A stretch of DNA of 7,418 bases from Spirosoma sp. Lineage in GTDB: Bacteria > Bacteroidota > Bacteroidia > Cytophagales > Spirosomataceae. The stretch spans positions 1 to 7,418 of the forward strand of contig JANXVQ010000760.1 of the NCBI GenBank assembly GCA_025351545.1, written 5' to 3'. The notes beneath the pieces are model-generated. The model searched no databases. It saw nothing but the letters and a program-made list of their open reading frames with translations, and was not told the origin of the DNA. A program made the translations under genes and the position numbers. Below, piece by piece: positions 1 to 6,194 of this stretch (within the stretch, counting starts at the first letter, position 1; each line of letters begins with the position of its first letter).

Positions 1-1
1 T

Positions 2-418
2 CACTCACTGGACGATGTGCAACCCGACGTTAGCGACAAAAGCCTGACAGTTCCGGTAGCGGTCGATTTATCGGCTTTACGATTGCCTGCGTCGCTGTTA
101 ACCGATGCAAATCAGTACGTTGTCGAAGGAAAAGACAACTTCAGCGTGTCGGCGGTGCAAACGTATTCAGGGGCAAATAGCACGACGCATAAACTTTTGT
201 TAACGACTAAAAAACCCGCTCGTGGTGAACGTACAGCAACAATTCGGCTGCGTCGGCAGTTTCCATCCCGCTGGATTGCCAACACAAACACCACCAACGA
301 TGCCTCACCCGACGCCAACTCGACGTTTGGTATTCAAAACCTTTTGCAGGGCGTTGAGCGGGCATATAATCCCAATAATCAAACCGAATATTTCACGCTA
401 ACCATTAATTTACGATGA
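2..418 (+). CDS. C-terminal part of a beta-rich, probably extracytoplasmic protein (5' end outside window)
   Basis: The frame is open from base 2 to a TGA stop at 416-418, giving 138 residues. A GTG at 17 could act as a start, but the frame stays open to the window edge, so this is most likely the end of a longer gene. The segment is rich in Thr, Ser, Asn, Val and Leu in alternating patterns that suggest beta strands. It has no transmembrane helix and no cysteine. A conspicuous block near the end reads RQFPSRW, then an Asn/Thr/Asp-rich stretch, then FGIQNLLQGVERAYN, and the protein closes with a strand-like FTLTINLR. I do not recognise the family with certainty. The closing pattern recalls the ends of some Bacteroidota von Willebrand A surface or secretion proteins, which would fit FtsZ-like operons that carry a vWA gene, but no MIDAS motif lies in the visible part. 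It precedes the membrane-protein gene by 79 bp on the same strand. Confidence 0.75.
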   Translation, partial: HSLDDVQPDVSDKSLTVPVAVDLSALRLPASLLTDANQYVVEGKDNFSVSAVQTYSGANSTTHKLLLTTKKPARGERTATIRLRRQFPSRWIANTNTTNDASPDANSTFGIQNLLQGVERAYNPNNQTEYFTLTINLR

Positions 419-495
419 GCGAAAGAGTAAAAGAGCGAAAGAGTGGCTGACGCATCTTTTTCATTCGTTTACTTTTTCACTTTTTCATTCTTTAC
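417..495. repeat. Purine-rich direct repeats facing a complementary pyrimidine tract
   Basis: The 12-mer GAGCGAAAGAGT occurs exactly twice, at 417-428 and 433-444, the first copy overlapping the stop codon of the upstream gene. Downstream, TTTTTCATTC occurs exactly twice, at 457-466 and 481-490, each followed by a TTTAC-like end. The two halves are partly complementary: 427-431 can pair with 491-495, and 437-445 with 478-486 allowing one G-U pair. The transcript could therefore fold into a long imperfect hairpin ending just before the ATG at 498. No Shine-Dalgarno site is seen. Whether it acts as an attenuator, a repeat relic or simple-sequence DNA cannot be decided here. Confidence 0.5.
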
Positions 496-497
496 CC

Positions 498-941
498 ATG
501 GAAGAATCGCTTTATAATTTTTACAACCTGTTCGTTAACGGCAGCCTGCTCGAAGATTTATATCAGGAAGAACTCCTGTCGCCCCTGACCTGGTCGGCCA
601 TTGGCCTCGCCTTCGTGGTAGCCTTTGCCTTTTACATCTGGCCGTTTAACAAGGTCAGTTTTAGCGGCTTAAGCAGCTGGTTGCTTATGACTGGCGTGAG
701 TGCATTGCTGTTGTTTGTCATTACGCTCATTACTTGTTACCAGAAAGCCAATCAGGATATTCCGCGCGACGAAGCCGACCCGAATCAGGGAACGATCTTC
801 GACCAGGGCATCAGTGTATTTTTGAGTTATGCGTTTGAGATGGCCCTGTTAACGGCCCTTATTTTCTTCATTATCTCGATGGTGCTGAAAAACTTTAGTA
901 AAAACGCCAAACACCGGCCCATACTCTGGCCATCGAAATAA
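498..941 (+). CDS. Small integral membrane protein with three predicted transmembrane helices
   Basis: This 147-residue protein starts at ATG 498, the first Met in the frame after the pyrimidine tract. No Shine-Dalgarno site is present, which is normal in Bacteroidota. Hydrophobic segments lie at about residues 31-49, 59-80 and 108-130. The N-terminal 28 residues are acidic and aromatic (MEESLYNFYNLF), and the loop between helices 2 and 3 is polar and acidic. The C-terminal tail, KNFSKNAKHR and onward, is basic. By the positive-inside rule the C terminus should be cytoplasmic and, with three helices, the N terminus periplasmic. I do not recognise a named family. It sits between the envelope-type gene upstream and the tubulin-like gene downstream, so it could be the inner-membrane anchor of the assembly; that is inferred from position only. 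One cysteine (C80) lies at the end of helix 2. It does not resemble a transporter or an enzyme. Confidence 0.85.
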   Translation: MEESLYNFYNLFVNGSLLEDLYQEELLSPLTWSAIGLAFVVAFAFYIWPFNKVSFSGLSSWLLMTGVSALLLFVITLITCYQKANQDIPRDEADPNQGTIFDQGISVFLSYAFEMALLTALIFFIISMVLKNFSKNAKHRPILWPSK

Positions 942-1004
942 CATGGCCAAAACAGGCTCCGGCTGTTTAAACCGAAGGCTAACTCTGCTCTGGCCGTCGA
1001 AGTA
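924..1004 (+). repeat. Near-identical 17-bp direct repeat spanning the end of the membrane-protein gene
   Basis: CTCTGGCCATCGAAATA at 924-940 and CTCTGGCCGTCGAAGTA at 988-1004 agree at 15 of 17 bases. The first copy encodes the last residues (LWPSK) and reaches into the stop codon; the second ends right against the hairpin at 1005-1024. The 47 bp between them contain a short palindrome (AAACAG at 950-955 with CTGTTT at 963-968). This looks like a local duplication or a repeat-insertion scar, not a functional site. Confidence 0.45.
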
Positions 1005-1024
1005 GAGACGCATATTTGCGTCTC
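1005..1024. repeat. 8-bp perfect inverted repeat, GAGACGCA-TATT-TGCGTCTC
   Basis: GAGACGCA at 1005-1012 pairs perfectly with TGCGTCTC at 1017-1024 around a 4-base loop. There is no T-run after it, so it is a poor intrinsic terminator. From general knowledge, the core resembles the abundant GTAGAGACGC...GCGTC palindromes dispersed in genomes of Bacteroidota and some cyanobacteria, so a dispersed repeat is the favoured reading. It lies in the largest gap of the cluster (154 bp), between the membrane protein and the tubulin-like gene. Confidence 0.65.
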
Positions 1025-1095
1025 CTGACCGGATGGTTTTGACTGACAAATAGATGGCTGACGCAACTACAGACGCTACATAAAATCTAAAAAAC

Positions 1096-2586
1096 ATGGC
1101 AAAATTATTTGTATTCGCCATTGGCGGAACCGGCTCTCGGGTGTTGAAAGCACTCACATTTTTGCTGGCGTCGGGCGTTAAAATGAACAATACCGACGAG
1201 ATCATTCCGATTGTGCTGGACCCCCACGCCACTAACGATGATCTCCTGCGGACCAAAGACCTTTTACGCGAGTACGGCAACATCCGCTCAGGTCTGCAAA
1301 CCAAACCATCATCGGGTTTTTTCGGCACCGAAATCAAGACACTAAACCGGGCCATTGGTGGCAACGCCACGATTGCCGATACGTATGTATTTGAATTACA
1401 GGGTGTTCAACAAGAGAAATTCCGGGATTATATCAATTACGAAGGCTTGGATGCATCTAGCAAAGCCTTCGCCAGTCTGTTATTTTCAGAAGAAAATCTG
1501 GAAACTAAAATGGATATTGGCTTCGTTGGAAACCCTAATATCGGCAGTACGGTGTTGAATCAGTTCCGCTATTCCGATGTGTTCCAGGCATTTGCCGAAA
1601 ACTTCGGTGCCAACGACCGGATATTTATCGTCAGTTCAATTTTTGGTGGTACGGGCGCAGCCGGTTTTCCTATTCTGCTCAAGAACATTCGGGGTGCGCA
1701 AGCCATCGGGCAGATTCCCAATCCGGCTTTTCTGACCAATGCCAAGATTGGGGCCGTAACGGTAATGCCGTATTTTAGCCTGACTACTAACGAAAATAAA
1801 CTTATTGACCCGGCCTCGTTTATTGCCAAAACCAAAGCCGCGCTGAATTATTACCAGAAAGGTGTCAATCCGGCGGTCAATGCGCTTTATTACATCGGCG
1901 ACGATCAGACGAAAGCCTACACGTACGATCCCGGAGCGGGCGGGCAGAAAAACGAAGCTCACTTTGTCGAAATGGCATCGGCGCTGGCCATTGTCGATTT
2001 CATGAACATGGACGATGGTAGTTTAGCCGTTGCAAATGGCCGGCCGACGAATCCAGTTTATAAAGAATTTGGTATTGAGCAAGATGGTTTGACTATTCAA
2101 TTAGGCAATCTCGCCGGAGCCACAAAGCAGCTTATCAGTTTGCCTTTGTCGAAGATGGCCTTGTTCAGTACGTACTTGAATCAACGGCTTCGGCAAGCGG
2201 CTGGCACGGTGCAATGGTCAAAAGCCAATCCCCAAATTTCGACTTCGTTTCTCAACTCCGGTTTTTTCAACAGCGTCAAAAATTTCGATACGGCCTTCCG
2301 GCAGTGGCTTTCTGAAATGCGGGAAAATAAACGCTCGTTTGAGCCATTCCTGCTCGATGCGGCTAACCTGGGCCACACGGTCAGGGGTTTCGAGCCGAAA
2401 AAGAAGGGCATTTTTGGTGGTGAGTCAGATGTGAAGCTGGATATTGTAGACGATCTGGACCAGACTCTCAACAAAACCGCCGAAGGAAAAGCCTACGGCA
2501 GTGAAGCCGACAAATTCGTACAATTATTTTCGGAAGGCACTGAGCAATTCGTTCGCGAGAGGCTTCCAAAGGTGATGGATTATTAA
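1096..2586 (+). CDS. Tubulin/FtsZ-superfamily protein (tubulin-like family)
   Basis: This is a 496-residue putative cytoplasmic nucleotide-binding protein with no signal peptide or membrane helix. The N terminus, MAKLFVFAIGGTGSRVLKAL, has a first beta strand running into a glycine loop (G10-G11-T12-G13), as in the Rossmann-like tubulin fold. A second strand ends in VLDPH with D42, where FtsZ and tubulin-like proteins place an acidic residue near the nucleotide. The key signature is IFIVSSIFGGTGAAG at about 176-190, matching the tubulin glycine-rich phosphate loop GGGTG[ST]G with substitutions. I could not place the catalytic T7 acidic motif, so GTPase activity is inferred. The length exceeds core FtsZ (about 320-400 residues), and the segment after residue 310 is not recognised. 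It resembles the 'Tubulin_2' type of distant prokaryotic tubulin homologue, some found in operons with vWA, GTPase and OmpA-like genes. ATG 1096 is chosen because the first strand and glycine loop begin at once. The paired actin-like gene follows 84 bp later. Confidence 0.85.
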   Translation: MAKLFVFAIGGTGSRVLKALTFLLASGVKMNNTDEIIPIVLDPHATNDDLLRTKDLLREYGNIRSGLQTKPSSGFFGTEIKTLNRAIGGNATIADTYVFELQGVQQEKFRDYINYEGLDASSKAFASLLFSEENLETKMDIGFVGNPNIGSTVLNQFRYSDVFQAFAENFGANDRIFIVSSIFGGTGAAGFPILLKNIRGAQAIGQIPNPAFLTNAKIGAVTVMPYFSLTTNENKLIDPASFIAKTKAALNYYQKGVNPAVNALYYIGDDQTKAYTYDPGAGGQKNEAHFVEMASALAIVDFMNMDDGSLAVANGRPTNPVYKEFGIEQDGLTIQLGNLAGATKQLISLPLSKMALFSTYLNQRLRQAAGTVQWSKANPQISTSFLNSGFFNSVKNFDTAFRQWLSEMRENKRSFEPFLLDAANLGHTVRGFEPKKKGIFGGESDVKLDIVDDLDQTLNKTAEGKAYGSEADKFVQLFSEGTEQFVRERLPKVMDY

Positions 2587-2610
2587 GAAGGATTCTGTGG
2601 ATTCTATTAC

Positions 2611-2659
2611 TGTGGTGTCAGATTTGAGAACCGCGCGGGGCGGCCCCGCTGACACCACA
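2611..2659. repeat. Compound palindrome: 11-bp outer stem with nested GC hairpin (REP-like)
   Basis: TGTGGTGTCAG at 2611-2621 pairs perfectly with CTGACACCACA at 2649-2659. Inside, CGGGG at 2636-2640 pairs with CCCCG at 2644-2648 around a 3-base loop and stacks directly on the right outer arm. The left side keeps an unpaired bulge of 14 bases (2622-2635). Asymmetric nested folding like this is typical of mobile REP-like palindromes. It fills most of the gap between the tubulin-like and actin-like genes and ends 11 bp before the ATG at 2671. No T-run follows, so full termination is unlikely. It could slow transcription, protect mRNA ends or limit initiation of the downstream gene. Confidence 0.75.
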
Positions 2660-2670
2660 ACAAAGAAATT

Positions 2671-5600
2671 ATGCCAACAACATTCAGTTTACATAACCCA
2701 ACACCGGGGCTTCACTGGTACGTCAGCAAGCCCCTTGGCACCGACCAGATTGCGGCTATCCGCGATCCACAGGGCGGCCAAACCCTTAAGCAACCTACCT
2801 CCATCCCGAGCCCTTTTGCCCGGATGGATCTGGTGCGGTCGGCCTTTCTGAACCTAGCGCTCAAGCCTGATCTTAGTGGCACCGTCAACGACCAGCGCGT
2901 CGTGTCGGACTGTCTCGACGTGGGCGAGTTATTTTTCAATTACGACAAGCTCAAAACGTTCGTTACCATTACGCCTTTCGATGTTCGCACCGACCTCGAC
3001 CGATTGCGACAATCGACAAGTCTGGGACACAAGAGGCTTGGTGATGCCCTAAAACTGTTTCTGGATCAGGATGCGGCCGAGTATAACTTCAACGCCATCA
3101 ACCGATTATTCATCCTGAGCTATCGGGGGCGGGTTGTGGGCGGAACATCCCCCAAAACGCTATTCTTTAGTTCGGGAAATGATCTGAGTTGGGTTGATGT
3201 GTCGATGGGGAATGACCGATTGTTCGATCATTCGGTTTGCCCGTTGCATCAGCGCGATATCGAATACCAGAAATTCTGGTACGCCATTAAGCTGTTCATG
3301 CCCGACTTCCGCGACCGTTTCCGCGAAATAGATGACTATCTTAACCGAAGTCGCACGCTCTTGCAACAGCAAAACCCGACCATGTTCTACGAACATATCG
3401 AATCACCGAACGGGCAGCCACTGCTGACGCGCGAAAAATTCGATCAGGATTTCGACGAACTCATGACCGGGCCGGGCGATGTGGTGGAAGTATTGGGCTT
3501 CCCGCTTCGCAAGAAAAAATCCGACGTGAAGTCGATTGGCCAGGTTAGCGACTTCATTATTAAGTCCGATAAATATGCTCGTCTGAACCCGAATCAGCCG
3601 CGCCCAATGGCGTTACAAAACCGCTTTTTTCGGCAGTTTACGTATGTGCCGCAAGCGCAGTGGAATTCAAACACGCCGGTCCCCTACTACGCCCGCGAAT
3701 CGTGGCGAGATAACCAACGGCCTCTACCGGGCCAGCCGGGAAACTATCCCTGGCTGACAGTCAGTGACTTGCTGGAGCCGTATCTCATCCGATTACCGTT
3801 CCCAACGGATCGGGGCCGGTTCTTCGATGGCAATTTACAATCACCCGCCACCGATAAGGGTTTTCTGTTACCGCTCAAAAAAGACTTCTTCGATTTCTTC
3901 GATATAGATGATCTGTTAACGGGTCGCGTTCGGCTGAAAATGACTCCGCAGGGTGGCGGCATCAACGTCACGCTCGACATTCCCGTTACCGCGCCAAACC
4001 AACCCGGCAACCAGTTCGTAACCTTCGAGCGGCAATACAATCCAACCGTTGGCACATCGAACGCCCCCAATGAGCTGACTAACGAAGGCATAATCGCCGA
4101 AAATTCGTTTACGGTCAACATCTATCCGTTTGTGCGCTCTGGATCCGTTACGGTGCCCGCCGATTACCGGGTTCAACTAATTGAATCGGGTTTCGACAGT
4201 CAGAATCAATACGAACTGACCTATTTCGGCCAGAAAAATAACACCGAAGTAAAAGCCGAATCGAAGCACCAGCGTACGGTTCGTCAGCAAAATACCGATG
4301 GCTCAAGCGTGTATTATGTGCTGCGCGAGGAGTTCGATTATCTGCAAACGCACATCCGCGCCGACGGCCGGGAGATGAACGGCGTGCTCATTCCGCGTTG
4401 GCAGGAGTACGGCGGAGGCAGCAAACAGTTTGAGTTCTCGGTCGATTTCGGGACAACTAACACCCACGTCGAATACAAAGTGGATGGCGGATCGCCCCGC
4501 CCGTTCGATGTAGCCGAATTGACTCCGCAGGTGGCTACATTAGTGGCTCCGGCACAGTACAATCCGGCCTTGTTCGAGTTGTTTTTACTGTACGACCTGG
4601 AGTTTGTGCCGCCAACGATCGGCCCCGGTCGGCCCGATAATTTCCCAACCCGCACGGCCATTGCCGAGCCGATGAACCTGAGTTTCAATCAACAAACACA
4701 GGCTCTCGCCGATTTCAATATTCCGTTTTATGTCGAGCGGCAACCGGCAGGTTCCAACCGCATTACGACCAACCTGAAGTGGGCTAAAAACAGCGATCAA
4801 ACCGAACGGCGTGTGGAGGCTTTTCTGGAAGAATTGCTGATGCTGATCAAAAATAAAGTGCTGACCGAAGGCGGCAATCTGACCCAAACAACCGTTTACT
4901 GGTTCTTCCCGGCCAGCATGACACCCGGTCGCGTGAGTCAGTTACGCACAGACTGGCAAACGCTTTATGACCGATATATTGGTGGATCGGCAGGTCGGCT
5001 TCGCGAAGTATCGGAGTCGGTAGCCCCGTTTTACTACTACAAGCAAAACCCGACGTTGAGCGCGTCGGCACGGCCCGTTATCAACGTCGATATTGGCGGT
5101 GGAACATCTGACGTAGTTGTGTACGAGCGCAACGAACCCAAGTTACTAACATCATTCCGGTTTGCGGGAAACGCCATTTACGGTGACGCTTTCAGCGAGT
5201 ATGGGGCGGCCAGTCATAACGGTTTCGTTCGTAAATATTCCGATCGTATTCAAACGTTGCTGGAAAGCCAAAGCCTTGGTAATCTGAGCGATAATAACCG
5301 GCGTATGCTGGATACGAACCGCTCGGAAGACATTATGGCATTCTGGTTCTCGATTGAGAAAAGCAACGATGTGAAAGCCAAAAGTATGCTGTCGTTCAAC
5401 GGAATGCTGGCAAAAGATGAAGATCTTAAAGTCGTGTTTGTGCTGTTCTATACGGCGCTGCTTTACCACATTGCCCGGCTGATGAAACACCGGGGCATTG
5501 GCCTGCCGGGTGCCATTACCTTCAGCGGGACTGGCTCAAAATTGTTAACAATTATCAGTTCTGATGATCAGATGCTGGGTAAGCTGGCGCGGGCAATTTT

Positions 5601-6105
5601 CGAGAAAGTGTATGAGCAAACCTACGACACCAGCGGCTTAACGTTGTTTTATGAACGCAAAGGACCGAAAGAAGTGACCTGCAAAGGCGCACTGATGCAA
5701 CCGGCCAACAGTCGGCCTGTCGATACAGAAGCGATCAGCTATGTATATCCAGCGACGTTCAATGACGAGTTCTCAACCCTCACCTACGCCGATTTGCGGA
5801 AACCGGAGGTTGTCGAATCGCTTCTGAAAGAGACCAACGAGTTCATTGATTTCTTCTTCGCCATCAACCAGCAGTTTAGTTTTGCTAGAAATTTGAACGT
5901 ATCAGCCCGGTCGCTGGTGGTCGCGCAGCAGGAATTGAGAACGCATCTGGACACGTCACTGATGGACGGTATTCAGCGGAAAGAGGGCGACGTGGCGGCA
6001 GAATACAGCGGAATGGCCGATTCTCTCGGCGCCCCAATCGAAGAAACACTGTTTTTTTACCCACTCATCGGGGCTATAAATAAACTAGCTAACGCGTTGG
6101 CATAA
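2671..6105 (+). CDS. Large actin/Hsp70-fold ATPase-like protein with long N-terminal extension
   Basis: This 1144-residue protein shows the three nucleotide-binding motifs of the actin/Hsp70/hexokinase superfamily in the right order. Phosphate-1 is VDFGTTNTHVEY at about 591-602. Phosphate-2 is VDIGGGTSDVVVYE at about 806-819. The adenosine motif is TFSGTGSKLL at about 950-959. The spacing between phosphate-1 and phosphate-2 (about 215 residues) fits the fold. No signal peptide or membrane helix is visible, so it should be cytoplasmic. The roughly 590 residues before the ATPase core are unrecognised; they include an odd aromatic-acidic block at 405-414 (DFFDFFDIDD) followed by a strand-rich region. 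Large actin-fold proteins such as SrfB-type virulence factors are possible relatives, but I cannot confirm this. ATG 2671 is the first Met after the palindrome; no Shine-Dalgarno site is seen. It directly follows the tubulin-like gene, so the two products probably work together. ATP binding is well supported; polymerisation or chaperone activity is not. Confidence 0.87.
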   Translation: MPTTFSLHNPTPGLHWYVSKPLGTDQIAAIRDPQGGQTLKQPTSIPSPFARMDLVRSAFLNLALKPDLSGTVNDQRVVSDCLDVGELFFNYDKLKTFVTITPFDVRTDLDRLRQSTSLGHKRLGDALKLFLDQDAAEYNFNAINRLFILSYRGRVVGGTSPKTLFFSSGNDLSWVDVSMGNDRLFDHSVCPLHQRDIEYQKFWYAIKLFMPDFRDRFREIDDYLNRSRTLLQQQNPTMFYEHIESPNGQPLLTREKFDQDFDELMTGPGDVVEVLGFPLRKKKSDVKSIGQVSDFIIKSDKYARLNPNQPRPMALQNRFFRQFTYVPQAQWNSNTPVPYYARESWRDNQRPLPGQPGNYPWLTVSDLLEPYLIRLPFPTDRGRFFDGNLQSPATDKGFLLPLKKDFFDFFDIDDLLTGRVRLKMTPQGGGINVTLDIPVTAPNQPGNQFVTFERQYNPTVGTSNAPNELTNEGIIAENSFTVNIYPFVRSGSVTVPADYRVQLIESGFDSQNQYELTYFGQKNNTEVKAESKHQRTVRQQNTDGSSVYYVLREEFDYLQTHIRADGREMNGVLIPRWQEYGGGSKQFEFSVDFGTTNTHVEYKVDGGSPRPFDVAELTPQVATLVAPAQYNPALFELFLLYDLEFVPPTIGPGRPDNFPTRTAIAEPMNLSFNQQTQALADFNIPFYVERQPAGSNRITTNLKWAKNSDQTERRVEAFLEELLMLIKNKVLTEGGNLTQTTVYWFFPASMTPGRVSQLRTDWQTLYDRYIGGSAGRLREVSESVAPFYYYKQNPTLSASARPVINVDIGGGTSDVVVYERNEPKLLTSFRFAGNAIYGDAFSEYGAASHNGFVRKYSDRIQTLLESQSLGNLSDNNRRMLDTNRSEDIMAFWFSIEKSNDVKAKSMLSFNGMLAKDEDLKVVFVLFYTALLYHIARLMKHRGIGLPGAITFSGTGSKLLTIISSDDQMLGKLARAIFEKVYEQTYDTSGLTLFYERKGPKEVTCKGALMQPANSRPVDTEAISYVYPATFNDEFSTLTYADLRKPEVVESLLKETNEFIDFFFAINQQFSFARNLNVSARSLVVAQQELRTHLDTSLMDGIQRKEGDVAAEYSGMADSLGAPIEETLFFYPLIGAINKLANALA

Positions 6106-6109
6106 CCCA

Positions 6110-6139
6110 TATATCGCCGGGTTTCAGCCCGGCGATATA
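6110..6139. terminator. 12-bp perfect hairpin after the actin-like gene (possible weak terminator or REP-like element)
   Basis: TATATCGCCGGG at 6110-6121 pairs perfectly with CCCGGCGATATA at 6128-6139 around the 6-base loop TTTCAG. It starts 4 bp after the TAA stop of the actin-like gene, where a terminator or mRNA 3'-end stabiliser would sit. Only a scattered pyrimidine stretch (CTCTTGTATTGTGTCCCTT) follows, not a run of Ts, so intrinsic termination would be weak at best. It might lower expression of the next gene relative to the genes before it, or it may simply be a dispersed repeat. Confidence 0.5.
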
Positions 6140-6170
6140 CTCTTGTATTGTGTCCCTTATCTTATTACAA

Positions 6171-6187
6171 CCGGGCCAGCGGCCCGG
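6171..6187. repeat. GC-only 7-bp hairpin just upstream of the last gene's start codon
   Basis: CCGGGCC at 6171-6177 pairs perfectly with GGCCCGG at 6181-6187 around the loop AGC. Only seven bases separate it from the ATG at 6195, so the fold covers the place where a ribosome-binding site would be. It could restrict ribosome access, or be another REP-like palindrome that inserted there. There is no sequence match to the hairpin at 6110-6139 beyond the shared CCGGG core. Confidence 0.6.
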
Positions 6188-6194
6188 TACGACA

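Noticed and set aside
1011..1018. CATATTTG as a Bacteroidota -7 promoter box (TAnnTTTG)
   Set aside because: The first base does not match, it lies inside the GAGACGCA palindrome, and no TTG element sits at the expected distance upstream.
849..1370. 173-codon minus-strand frame across the gap before the tubulin-like gene
   Set aside because: It overlaps two supported plus-strand genes and a repeat-filled gap, and its composition looks like a shadow of those genes.
2597..2851. 84-codon plus-strand frame starting inside the palindrome and overlapping the actin-like gene
   Set aside because: It uses a GTG start, runs through the repeat and lies out of frame over well-supported coding sequence; its protein has no recognisable pattern.
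3744..4688. Several minus-strand frames of 86 to 125 codons opposite the large gene
   Set aside because: They overlap each other and lie wholly inside a 1144-codon gene with clear motifs; they are antisense shadows.
6150..6194. In-frame GTG at 6150 as an alternative start of the last gene
   Set aside because: It would put a 15-residue leader before the signal peptide and translate through the GC hairpin; ATG 6195 gives a normal signal peptide.
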